Source of the DNA: Rhizobium leucaenae USDA 9039
GTDB taxonomy: Bacteria; Pseudomonadota; Alphaproteobacteria; Rhizobiales; Rhizobiaceae
Assembly: GCF_000426285.1 (NCBI RefSeq)
Contig: NZ_AUFB01000017.1
Span: 1-64,000 of the forward strand
Direction of reading: 5' to 3'
DNA: 64,000 nucleotides
The notes under the pieces were generated by a model. It ran no database searches and was not told the DNA's origin. It was given only the letters and a program-made list of their open reading frames with translations. Positions 33,486-40,657 of the stretch are shown here, piece after piece (position 1 is the first letter of the stretch; each line of letters begins with the position of its first letter). The position numbers were made by a program, and so were the translations under genes.

Positions 33486-33528
33486 CCTCGGTGTAAACGA
33501 GGCGCTCTACCAACTGAGCTAATCGCCC
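33453..33528 (-). pseudogene. tRNA-Val (UAC) remnant, 5' two-thirds intact
   Basis: On the minus strand: acceptor arm GGGCGAT, D-arm GCTC-AGTTGGTA-GAGC, and anticodon arm CCTCG-TTTACAC-CGAGG with anticodon TAC (33493-33495) are all canonical. After the variable region the sequence departs: the T-loop reads TTCAGGC (the invariant A58 is G), and the 3' acceptor ATCTCAA cannot pair with three positions of GGGCGAT. There is no CCA. Functional tRNA is therefore unlikely. The break coincides with the start of the ORF at 33485. Best read as a recombination or island junction. Confidence 0.65.
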
Positions 33529-33824
33529 TTGCAGCAAGCGGTGCATTGGACCGCTGCGTTCGGTGGCCGTGATCTATGCGGAACGACAAAAAACCGCAAG
33601 AGTGTTTGTGAAGATTTTTTGATTTTTTTGATTGCGCGACATCGTTAGTGAACATCGGCCCCGTGCGCCTGCTGCCAAAGCGGGCTTGGCAAGGCCGGGC
33701 TTATGAGCCGTTTTTGAAATGCGTGAGGCGCGAAGCTGCCATGCCAAATCGATGGAGCCGAAACGTGTCGATGGCGGCCGCGAAAACAATTCGTACTCTG
33801 TCATGGATTTGTATTTAAACCTGC
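33529..33824. other. Intergenic region between tRNA-Val remnant and tRNA-Asp promoter
   Basis: No gene recognised. T-rich tract at 33606-33640 (plus strand). Any promoter of the old tRNA-Val gene would be here on the minus strand; TTGCAG-like boxes are not convincing. An 85-residue minus-strand frame at 33574-33831 has no support. Confidence 0.4.
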
Positions 33825-33853
33825 TTGACACCCAAACGCGAACCCCGTAGTTA
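33825..33853 (+). promoter_or_regulatory. Promoter of the tRNA-Asp pair
   Basis: TTGACA (33825-33830), 17 bases, TAGTTA (33848-33853). Perfect -35 and good spacing, 66 bases ahead of the first tRNA-Asp. Typical of stable-RNA promoters. Confidence 0.7.
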
Positions 33854-33919
33854 GCCGCTCATCGAACGGCGAGGCCGCTTTGATGGATGCGAAAGCATCC
33901 GGTATGCTTGAAATGAAGT

Positions 33920-33996
33920 GCGGGTGTAGCTCAGTCGGTTAGAGTGCCGGCCTGTCACGCCGGAGGTCGCGGGTTCGAGCCCCGTCACTCGCGCCA
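33920..33996 (+). tRNA. tRNA-Asp (GUC), first copy
   Basis: 77 bases with complete cloverleaf: acceptor GCGGGTG / CACTCGC, D-arm GCTC/GAGT, anticodon arm GCCGGCC... loop with anticodon GTC at 33954-33956, T-arm GCGGG-TTCGAGC-CCCGT, encoded CCA at 33994-33996. Identical to the second copy 50 bases downstream. Confidence 0.97.
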
Positions 33997-34046
33997 TTTT
34001 AAAGCATAATGCCGGATTTTCGCGTGACCGAAAGGTCAAACGATGC

Positions 34047-34123
34047 GCGGGTGTAGCTCAGTCGGTTAGAGTGCCGGCCTGTCACGCCGGAGGTCGCGGG
34101 TTCGAGCCCCGTCACTCGCGCCA
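34047..34123 (+). tRNA. tRNA-Asp (GUC), second copy
   Basis: Identical over all 77 bases to the copy at 33920-33996, including encoded CCA (34121-34123). The 50-base spacer between them is unrelated. Probably transcribed together from the promoter at 33825. Confidence 0.97.
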
Positions 34124-34383
34124 TTTCTTTCAAGTCATTACAATCAATCACCAATTTGCTGCGACTGCGAAAAAGCCGTTTTGCCTTTGCGCGGATTTGT
34201 CGCGATATCGTTACAGCCTGTTGGTAAGTCCGGTTCCGTAGTGCTTGAAACGACATATTCAAAAGGCTTGCGCCCGCGCTCCGGCTGCGCTAACCACGGC
34301 TCTGTTGCAACGCTCTTTCGCTTGGCTTGGGCATTTGCTCAGAGGCGCCGCCCCGGCGCACATGGCAAGCAGGGATGGACATG

Positions 34384-34749
34384 ATGACTGGACTGCTCAG
34401 TTCCTATATTCCGATAGCTATTTTCATTGGTATTGCCGTGGTGATCGGCCTGGCGTTGTTGATTACGCCGTTTGCCGTCGCCTTCAAGGCGCCTGATTCG
34501 GAAAAGCTGTCGGCCTACGAGTGCGGCTTCAACGCATTCGACGACGCCCGCATGAAGTTCGACATCCGCTTCTATCTCGTGTCGATTCTCTTTATCATCT
34601 TTGACCTGGAAGTCGCCTTCCTTTTCCCCTGGGCCGTGTCCTTCGGTGCGATCGGCTGGTTCGGGTTCTGGTCGATGATGGTGTTCCTGGCGGTGCTGAC
34701 CATCGGCTTCATTTATGAATGGAAGAAGGGAGCGCTCGAATGGGAGTAG
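34384..34749 (+). CDS. nuoA: NADH-quinone oxidoreductase subunit A
   Basis: Membrane-arm subunit of respiratory complex I. 121 residues, three membrane helices; YECGFNAFDDARMKFDIRFYLVSILFIIFDLEVAFLFPW (given in parts: YECGF, FDIRFYLV, FDLEVAFLFPW) is the invariant ND3/NuoA core with the conserved loop cysteine. I start at ATG 34384 (MTGLLSSY); two other in-frame ATGs lie three and one codons before, all after AGCAGGG. First gene of the nuo operon; the 260 bases between tRNA-Asp and this gene must hold the operon promoter but I see no clear boxes. Confidence 0.96.
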   Translation: MTGLLSSYIPIAIFIGIAVVIGLALLITPFAVAFKAPDSEKLSAYECGFNAFDDARMKFDIRFYLVSILFIIFDLEVAFLFPWAVSFGAIGWFGFWSMMVFLAVLTIGFIYEWKKGALEWE

Positions 34750-35321
34750 CTCAAGGCAACACGACGCTCGTCGCGCCGCAGCCGAAGGGGATCATCGATC
34801 CCGCAACCGGCAAGCCCGTCGGCAGCAACGATCCGTTCTTTGGCGAGATCAACAATGAACTCGCCGACAAGGGTTTCCTCGTCACCTCGACCGACGAGCT
34901 GATCAACTGGGCCCGCACCGGCTCGCTGATGTGGATGACCTTCGGTCTTGCCTGCTGCGCCGTCGAAATGATGCAGGTTTCCATGCCGCGCTACGACGTC
35001 GAGCGCTTCGGTTTCGCACCGCGCGCCTCGCCGCGTCAGTCCGACGTCATGATCGTCGCCGGTACGCTGACCAACAAGATGGCTCCGGCTCTGCGCAAGG
35101 TCTACGACCAGATGCCGGAACCGCGTTACGTCATCTCGATGGGTTCCTGCGCCAACGGCGGCGGCTACTATCACTATTCCTATTCCGTCGTGCGCGGCTG
35201 CGACCGCATCGTGCCGATCGACATCTATATACCGGGCTGTCCTCCCACGGCCGAGGCGCTGCTTTATGGCGTGCTTCTGCTGCAGAAGAAGATCCGGCGC
35301 ACCGGCACGATCGAACGGTAA
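34740..35321 (+). CDS. nuoB: NADH-quinone oxidoreductase subunit B
   Basis: Peripheral-arm subunit that carries iron-sulfur cluster N2, the last before quinone. 193 residues. Cluster cysteines: the adjacent pair in GLACCAVEMMQ, one in MGSCANGGGYYHYSY, and one in YIPGCPPTAEALLYG. Start ATG 34740 overlaps the end of nuoA by ten bases and begins MGVAQGN; the frame seven codons longer is a read-back into nuoA. An N-terminal extension of about 25 residues over the bacterial core is normal for rhizobia. Confidence 0.97.
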   Translation: MGVAQGNTTLVAPQPKGIIDPATGKPVGSNDPFFGEINNELADKGFLVTSTDELINWARTGSLMWMTFGLACCAVEMMQVSMPRYDVERFGFAPRASPRQSDVMIVAGTLTNKMAPALRKVYDQMPEPRYVISMGSCANGGGYYHYSYSVVRGCDRIVPIDIYIPGCPPTAEALLYGVLLLQKKIRRTGTIER

Positions 35322-35338
35322 GGCAGGGGACAAGCAAT

Positions 35339-35941
35339 ATGAGTGAAGCCCTGAACGAGCTCGCCACCTATCTCACCGAAGTTCGCGGCGCGCTGATTTC
35401 GTCGTTCGAGATCAAGTACGGCGAGCTGAACGTGACGACGACGGCTGCAAATATCGTCCCGCTGCTGACGTTCCTGCGTGATGATGCCCGTTGCGGCTTC
35501 GTCAACTTGATCGATATTTGCGGCGTGGACTGGCCGCAGCGTCCCGATCGTTTCGATGTCGTCTACCATCTGCTGTCGCCGAAGAAGAACCTGCGCATCC
35601 GCATCAAGGTTCCGGTCGCCGAAGATCAGCCTGTTCCGTCGGCCTGCAGCGTCTATCCCGGCGCCGATTGGTTCGAGCGCGAGACCTGGGACATGTACGG
35701 CGTTCTCTTCACCGGTCACCCGGATCTGCGCCGCCTTTTGACCGACTACGGCTTCGAAGGCCATCCGCTGCGCAAGGACTTTCCGACAACCGGTTTCGTC
35801 GAAGTTCGCTATGACGACGCCGCCAAGCGCGTCGTCTACGAACCCGTCGAGCTGAAGCAGGAATTCCGTAACTTTGACTTCTTGTCCCCATGGGAAGGCA
35901 CGGATTACGTGCTGCCGGGTGACGAGAAGGCGAAGGCATAA
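35339..35941 (+). CDS. nuoC: NADH-quinone oxidoreductase subunit C
   Basis: 30-kDa-type subunit of the hydrophilic arm, 200 residues. FDVVYHLLSPKKNLRIRIKVP, the PGADWFERETWDMYGV block, and GHPLRKDFP with TGFVEVRYD are family marks (RETWDMYG is the key NuoC signature). ATG 35339 has AGGGGACAAGC in front. NuoC and NuoD are separate proteins here, not fused as in E. coli. Long frames upstream in this phase are shadows of nuoB. Confidence 0.97.
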   Translation: MSEALNELATYLTEVRGALISSFEIKYGELNVTTTAANIVPLLTFLRDDARCGFVNLIDICGVDWPQRPDRFDVVYHLLSPKKNLRIRIKVPVAEDQPVPSACSVYPGADWFERETWDMYGVLFTGHPDLRRLLTDYGFEGHPLRKDFPTTGFVEVRYDDAAKRVVYEPVELKQEFRNFDFLSPWEGTDYVLPGDEKAKA

Positions 35942-36008
35942 TTTGATGGCGTGTGGCGGGCGGAAGCCTGCCATTCTCTGAATATCTGAAAACGCGAGCA
36001 TCGCCGCC

Positions 36009-37199
36009 ATGACAGAACACAACGTTCGCAACTTCAACATCAATTTCGGTCCGCAGCATCCGGCTGCGCACGGCGTTTTGCGTCTTGTCCTCGAGTTGGA
36101 CGGCGAAATTGTGGAACGCGTCGATCCGCATATCGGCCTGCTGCATCGCGGCACGGAAAAGCTGATCGAGACGAAGACCTACCTGCAGGCCGTTCCTTAT
36201 TTCGACCGCCTCGATTACGTGGCGCCGATGAATCAGGAACACGCCTATGCGCTGGCCGTCGAAAAGCTGCTCGGCATCGACATTCCGATCCGTGGTCAGT
36301 TGATCCGAGTCCTCTATTCCGAAATTGGCCGTATCCTTTCGCATCTGCTGAACGTTACGACGCAGGCCATGGACGTCGGTGCGCTGACGCCGCCGCTCTG
36401 GGGCTTCGAAGAGCGCGAAAAGCTGATGGTTTTCTATGAGCGCGCCTCCGGCTCGCGCATGCATGCCGCCTATTTCCGTCCGGGCGGCGTTCATCAGGAC
36501 CTGCCGGAAAAGCTGGTGCAGGACATTGGCGACTGGTGTGATCCTTTCCTGAAGGCACTCGACGATATCGACGAGCTGCTCACCGGCAACCGCATCTTCA
36601 AGCAGCGTAACGTTGATATCGGCGTCGTGTCGCTGGAAGACTGTTGGGCCTGGGGCTTCTCGGGCGTTATGGTCCGCGGCTCGGGTGCTGCCTGGGACCT
36701 GCGCCGCGCGCAGCCCTATGAATGCTATTCCGATCTCGAGTTCGATATTCCGATCGGCAAGAACGGCGACTGCTACGACCGTTACCTGATCCGCATGATT
36801 GAGATGCGCCAGTCCGTCCGCATCATGAAGCAGTGCATCAATCGCCTGCTCGGCGATGCCAAGACCGGTCCGGTCTCTTCGCTCGACGGCAAGGTCGTGC
36901 CGCCGAAGCGTGGTGAGATGAAGCGTTCGATGGAAGCGTTGATTCACCACTTCAAGCTCTACACCGAAGGTTACCACGTGCCGGCCGGTGAGGTTTATGC
37001 CGCCGTCGAAGCGCCGAAGGGCGAGTTCGGCGTCTATCTCGTCTCCGACGGTTCGAACAAGCCCTATCGCTGCAAGATCCGCGCTCCGGGCTATGCGCAT
37101 CTGCAGGCCATGGATTTCATGTGCCGCGGCCACCTGCTTGCCGACGTCGCGGCCGTGCTCGGCTCGCTCGACATCGTGTTCGGTGAGGTGGATCGCTGA
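36009..37199 (+). CDS. nuoD: NADH-quinone oxidoreductase subunit D
   Basis: 49-kDa-type subunit of 396 residues lining the quinone pocket. NFGPQHPAAHGVLRLVLELDGE at the start, RLDYVAPMNQEHAYALAVEKL, SGSRMHAAYFRPGGV and the C-terminal DIVFGEVDR are all invariant family segments. Histidines in the QHPAAHG loop contact quinone. Start ATG 36009 has a weak ribosome site. The last two bases of its TGA form the start of the next ATG, so the small secreted protein is translationally coupled to it. Confidence 0.97.
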   Translation: MTEHNVRNFNINFGPQHPAAHGVLRLVLELDGEIVERVDPHIGLLHRGTEKLIETKTYLQAVPYFDRLDYVAPMNQEHAYALAVEKLLGIDIPIRGQLIRVLYSEIGRILSHLLNVTTQAMDVGALTPPLWGFEEREKLMVFYERASGSRMHAAYFRPGGVHQDLPEKLVQDIGDWCDPFLKALDDIDELLTGNRIFKQRNVDIGVVSLEDCWAWGFSGVMVRGSGAAWDLRRAQPYECYSDLEFDIPIGKNGDCYDRYLIRMIEMRQSVRIMKQCINRLLGDAKTGPVSSLDGKVVPPKRGEMKRSMEALIHHFKLYTEGYHVPAGEVYAAVEAPKGEFGVYLVSDGSNKPYRCKIRAPGYAHLQAMDFMCRGHLLADVAAVLGSLDIVFGEVDR

Positions 37200-37516
37200 T
37201 GCAGTTTTGGCCGGTCATCGCTACTGCGCTTCTCGTTGCTTCCGGAGCTTCGGCTCAGCAGGTCGGCAAGGCGCAGACGTTGCCCAGCATCTCCGTGCAA
37301 GGTTCGAATGCGAAAAGCTCGAACACTGCAAAGAGCGGAAATACGGCTTCGCAGAGCGCGGTATCGACCATGGGCGATCTGGTGTCGCGTGGCTATGAAA
37401 TAAAGGCCGCCGTGCCGAACGGCGGCAAATTCGTTGTGTTTATGCAGAAAGACCAGTCGGCCTATGCCTGCGAATTTTCGTCTCTGACGGATACGCGGTG
37501 TGGGTCCTTAAACTGA
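37199..37516 (+). CDS. Small secreted protein encoded inside the nuo operon
   Basis: 105 residues; not a complex I subunit. Residues 1-19 are a signal peptide (FWPVIATALLVASGASAQ), so the product is exported. The mature part begins with a Ser/Asn/Ala/Thr-rich linker (about 35-60) and ends with a compact VSRGYEIKAAVPNGGKFVVF and two cysteines (YACEF, DTRCG). The GYEIKAA...VFMQK-x-x-x-x-A-x-C pattern is seen in small rhizobial periplasmic proteins of unknown function. ATG shares bases with the nuoD stop; nuoE follows 14 bases later. It may be a passenger or an assembly helper; no evidence decides. Confidence 0.75.
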   Translation: MQFWPVIATALLVASGASAQQVGKAQTLPSISVQGSNAKSSNTAKSGNTASQSAVSTMGDLVSRGYEIKAAVPNGGKFVVFMQKDQSAYACEFSSLTDTRCGSLN

Positions 37517-37530
37517 GATAGGCGTGAAAG

Positions 37531-38355
37531 ATGTCCGTTCGTCGACTAGCCGAAGATCAATTCCAGCCTGCCGCTTTCGCCTTTAACCAGGAGAACGCGG
37601 TCTGGGCTGAAAAGACGATCAAGAAATATCCCGAGGGCCGTCAGCAATCCGCGATCATCCCTTTGATGATGCGCGCGCAGGAGCAGGACGGCTGGGTCAC
37701 CAAGGCGGCCATCGAAAAGATCGCCGATATGCTTGATATGGCTTATATCCGGGCGCTCGAAGTCGCCACCTTCTACACGCAGTTCCAACTGCATCCGGTC
37801 GGCAGCCGCGCCCATATTCAGGTCTGCGGCACGACCCCTTGCATGTTGCGCGGCGCCGAAGGTCTGGTGAAGGTCTGCAAGAGCAAGATCGCCGACTACG
37901 CGCTGGAACGGAATGCCGAAGGCACGCTTTCCTGGGAAGAGGTCGAATGTCAGGGCGCCTGCGTCAACGCACCGATGGTCGTTATCGGCAAGGATACCTA
38001 TGAGGATCTGACGCCGGAACGTCTCGAAGAGATCATCGATGCATTTGTCGCAGGCAAGGGCAGCGAAGTCCCGACCGGCCCGCAGATTGATCGCATTTTC
38101 TCCGCACCGGAAGGTGGTTTGACATCGCTTCTGGATTCGCCGGCAACGAAGACGAAAAAGAAGACCGGCGCCAAGGCTGCCGCCGAAACGGTTGCTCTGC
38201 CGCCATCCGAGGCAGCCAAGCCCGTCAGCAGCGATGCTGAGACCAATCCGGCGCTGAAGAGCCCGGCCGACGGCAAGACCGCACTGCCCACCGAGCACCC
38301 GAAGGCGGCTCCGGCCAAAAAAGACAATACGGTTGTCGGCGACAAGGCTGAGTAA
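37531..38355 (+). CDS. nuoE: NADH-quinone oxidoreductase subunit E, with a long C-terminal tail
   Basis: Thioredoxin-like subunit of the NADH module; binds the [2Fe-2S] cluster N1a through Cys99, Cys104, Cys140 and Cys144 (VCGTTPC...ECQGAC). The core ends near residue 195. The remaining ~80 residues (from about 196) are an Ala/Lys/Pro/Thr-rich tail without predicted fold, so the protein is 274 residues against about 165-220 for core NuoE. The start ATG 37531 follows an AGG. A similar low-complexity composition appears in the protein encoded after nuoF. Confidence 0.95.
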   Translation: MSVRRLAEDQFQPAAFAFNQENAVWAEKTIKKYPEGRQQSAIIPLMMRAQEQDGWVTKAAIEKIADMLDMAYIRALEVATFYTQFQLHPVGSRAHIQVCGTTPCMLRGAEGLVKVCKSKIADYALERNAEGTLSWEEVECQGACVNAPMVVIGKDTYEDLTPERLEEIIDAFVAGKGSEVPTGPQIDRIFSAPEGGLTSLLDSPATKTKKKTGAKAAAETVALPPSEAAKPVSSDAETNPALKSPADGKTALPTEHPKAAPAKKDNTVVGDKAE

Positions 38356-38365
38356 GAGGTAAGGT

Positions 38366-39670
38366 ATGTTACAGGATCAGGATCGCATCTTTACCAATAT
38401 CTACGGTCTCAAGGACAAGTCCCTGAAAGGCGCGATGAGCCGCGGCCACTGGGACGGCACCAAGCAGATCCTCGAAAAGGGCCGGGACTGGATCGTCAAC
38501 GAGATGAAGGCATCGGGCCTGCGCGGCCGTGGCGGCGCAGGCTTCCCGACGGGCCTCAAGTGGTCCTTCATGCCGAAGGAAAGCGACGGCCGTCCGCATT
38601 ACCTCGTCGTCAATGCCGACGAGTCCGAGCCTGGCACCTGCAAGGACCGCGACATCATGCGTCACGATCCGCATACGCTGATCGAAGGTTGCGTCATTGC
38701 CGGTTTCGCGATGGGTGCGAATACGGCCTATATCTACGTGCGCGGCGAATACATGCGCGAGCGCGAAGCCCTGCAGGCCGCGATCGACGAATGCTACGAT
38801 GCCGGACTTCTCGGCAAAAACAACAAGCTCGGCTGGGATTTTGATGTTTTTGTTCATCATGGCGCCGGCGCCTATATCTGCGGCGAAGAAACCGCGCTGC
38901 TCGAAAGCCTGGAAGGCAAGAAGGGCCAACCGCGCCTGAAGCCGCCATTCCCGGCTAACATGGGTCTCTACGGCTGCCCGACCACCGTCAACAATGTCGA
39001 GTCGATCGCCGTTGCCCCGACGATCCTGCGCCGCGGTGCCGGCTGGTTCTCCTCCTTCGGCCGCCCGAACAATGTCGGCACCAAGCTGTTCATGCTTTCC
39101 GGCCACGTCAATCGTCCGTGCACGGTCGAAGAAACGATGGGCATTACCTTCCGCGAACTGGTCGAGAAGCACGGCGGCGGCATTCGTGGCGGCTGGGACA
39201 ATCTGCTCGCCGTTATCCCCGGCGGCGCGTCGTGCCCGGTCGTCCCGGCGGCCGACATCATCGATTGTCCGATGGATTTTGACGGTCTGCGCGAAGTCAA
39301 GTCGTCCTTCGGTACGGCGGCTGCGATCGTCATGGACAAGTCGACCGACATCATCAAGGCGATCGCCCGGATCTCGGCCTTCTTCAAGCATGAAAGCTGC
39401 GGCCAGTGCACGCCGTGCCGTGAAGGCACCGGCTGGATGTGGCGCGTGCTGGAGCGCATGGCTCGCGGCAATGCGCAGAAGCGCGAAATCGACATGCTGT
39501 TCCAGGTGACGAAGCAGATCGAAGGCCATACCATCTGTGCGCTCGGCGACGCCGCCGCGTGGCCGGTACAGGGCCTCATCCGCAACTTCCGCCCGGAAAT
39601 TGAAAAGCGCATTGACCAATATACGGCCAATGCAACGAGTCATGGAGCGGTGCTGGAAGCGGCCGAGTAA
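38366..39670 (+). CDS. nuoF: NADH-quinone oxidoreductase subunit F
   Basis: NADH- and FMN-binding subunit, 434 residues. NADH loop GRGGAGFPTGLKW, FMN region VVNADESEPGTCKDR and ICGEETALLESLEG, and the [4Fe-4S] cluster N3 ligands Cys345, Cys348, Cys351 (ESCGQCTPCREG) and Cys391 (HTICALGD). Ten bases after nuoE, with AAGAGGTAAGG as ribosome site. Electron entry point of complex I, working with NuoE and NuoG. Confidence 0.98.
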   Translation: MLQDQDRIFTNIYGLKDKSLKGAMSRGHWDGTKQILEKGRDWIVNEMKASGLRGRGGAGFPTGLKWSFMPKESDGRPHYLVVNADESEPGTCKDRDIMRHDPHTLIEGCVIAGFAMGANTAYIYVRGEYMREREALQAAIDECYDAGLLGKNNKLGWDFDVFVHHGAGAYICGEETALLESLEGKKGQPRLKPPFPANMGLYGCPTTVNNVESIAVAPTILRRGAGWFSSFGRPNNVGTKLFMLSGHVNRPCTVEETMGITFRELVEKHGGGIRGGWDNLLAVIPGGASCPVVPAADIIDCPMDFDGLREVKSSFGTAAAIVMDKSTDIIKAIARISAFFKHESCGQCTPCREGTGWMWRVLERMARGNAQKREIDMLFQVTKQIEGHTICALGDAAAWPVQGLIRNFRPEIEKRIDQYTANATSHGAVLEAAE

Positions 39671-39675
39671 GGACG

Positions 39676-40413
39676 ATGATGGCGAAGACCACGGATACCA
39701 CGCAGAACAGCAGAGCCGCCGACGCATCGGCCGATCTCGGCCGTATTGCAGCGGATATGCTGCGGAATTCGCCCGTTTTGCCGATCCACCCATTGATGGG
39801 GCATCCGGCGGCTGCATTTGCCGCCGCGACCGCGATCGGGTTCGGCTTCTCGTCGCAGATGGCCGGCCCGTTCTTCGGCGCGCTGCAGGGCGCGGTCGAG
39901 GCGACCAATAAGCTCGCTGTCGCGTTTGGTGACAAAAACGATGCGGCTGTCGAGGAGAAGCCGGCGGCAAAGAGTGACGGGGCAGGGGAAGCGAAGCCGC
40001 TGAAGGCATCGCCCGCTGCCAAGCCGGTCGAAGCAACGCCGGTTAAGACCGCGCCGGCTGAGGTAAAGAAGGTCGAGCCGAAGCCGGTTGCGGCGAAGGC
40101 GGAGCCGGTAAAGACGCCTGCCCAAACCCGCGCCAAGGCCAAGATCGTCGTTGTCGAGCCGGTCGCGGCAAAGGCGCCTGCGCGCAGCCGCAAGGCCGCC
40201 GTGAAGACGGATGATCTGAAGCGGATTTCGGGTATCGGTCCGAAGCTGGAACAGGTTTTGAACGGACGCGGCATTCTGCGCTTTGCCGATATCGCCGCTT
40301 GGAACCAGACGGATGTCGAGCGGATCGATGCTGAACTCGGTTTCGACGGCCGCATCAGGCGCGACGATTGGGTTGGTCAGGCAAAAGGGCTCCTGCCGAA
40401 AGGCCGGAGTTGA
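39676..40413 (+). CDS. Helix-hairpin-helix protein inside the nuo operon
   Basis: 245 residues; not one of the fourteen subunits. The N-terminal ~90 residues contain a hydrophobic patch (PAAAFAAATAIGFGFSS, GPFFGALQGAVEATNKL) like phasin-type or membrane-associated helices. Residues ~95-175 are an Ala/Lys/Pro/Glu-rich linker. The last ~70 residues hold DDLKRISGIGPKLEQVLNGRG and the ILRFADIAAW block, a helix-hairpin-helix/DUF4332-like fold as also seen at the C-terminus of some NuoE-annotated proteins. It starts five bases after nuoF with AAGGACG. Its role may be an accessory of complex I assembly; that is inference. Confidence 0.8.
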   Translation: MMAKTTDTTQNSRAADASADLGRIAADMLRNSPVLPIHPLMGHPAAAFAAATAIGFGFSSQMAGPFFGALQGAVEATNKLAVAFGDKNDAAVEEKPAAKSDGAGEAKPLKASPAAKPVEATPVKTAPAEVKKVEPKPVAAKAEPVKTPAQTRAKAKIVVVEPVAAKAPARSRKAAVKTDDLKRISGIGPKLEQVLNGRGILRFADIAAWNQTDVERIDAELGFDGRIRRDDWVGQAKGLLPKGRS

Positions 40414-40540
40414 GGTTTTCTTCGGGGGCGCCCAAGCGGCCGAAGAGTATGAATGAGGCGGTAGGCATGTTGCGGGCGAGGCCTGCGATGTTTCAGCCGG
40501 CATGCTGATCTTGTGGGGGCAAGTTTCGGCAAAGGTGATT

Positions 40541-40639
40541 GTGAGCAAACCGGTGCCATGCGGCTTAAATGCCGTGCAGGTGGCGAGACGGCGTTGCGAT
40601 CATGAAATTGTCTGCGGCCAGGTTCGGCGGCAGACGTGA
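40541..40639 (+). CDS. Possible 32-residue micro-ORF before nuoG
   Basis: A GTG start at 40541 has AAAGG six bases upstream and runs to TGA at 40637-40639, 18 bases before nuoG. The product is Arg- and Cys-containing (three Cys, six Arg) with no hydrophobic segment. The 244-base spacer between the helix-hairpin-helix gene and nuoG is unusually long for this operon, which is why I note it. It may be a leader peptide or chance. Confidence 0.25.
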   Translation: MSKPVPCGLNAVQVARRRCDHEIVCGQVRRQT

Positions 40640-40657
40640 CATAGGACTGAGTGGACG

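Noticed and set aside
33453..33528. Functional tRNA-Val
   Set aside because: T-loop lacks the invariant A58, three acceptor pairs fail and there is no CCA, while all other arms are perfect. Read as a remnant.
33574..33831. 85-residue minus-strand frame before tRNA-Asp
   Set aside because: Ends within the tRNA-Asp promoter region, no ribosome site, passes through T-rich tracts.
38369..40036. 555-residue minus-strand frame
   Set aside because: Antisense shadow of nuoF and the next gene; Arg/His-rich composition without any domain.
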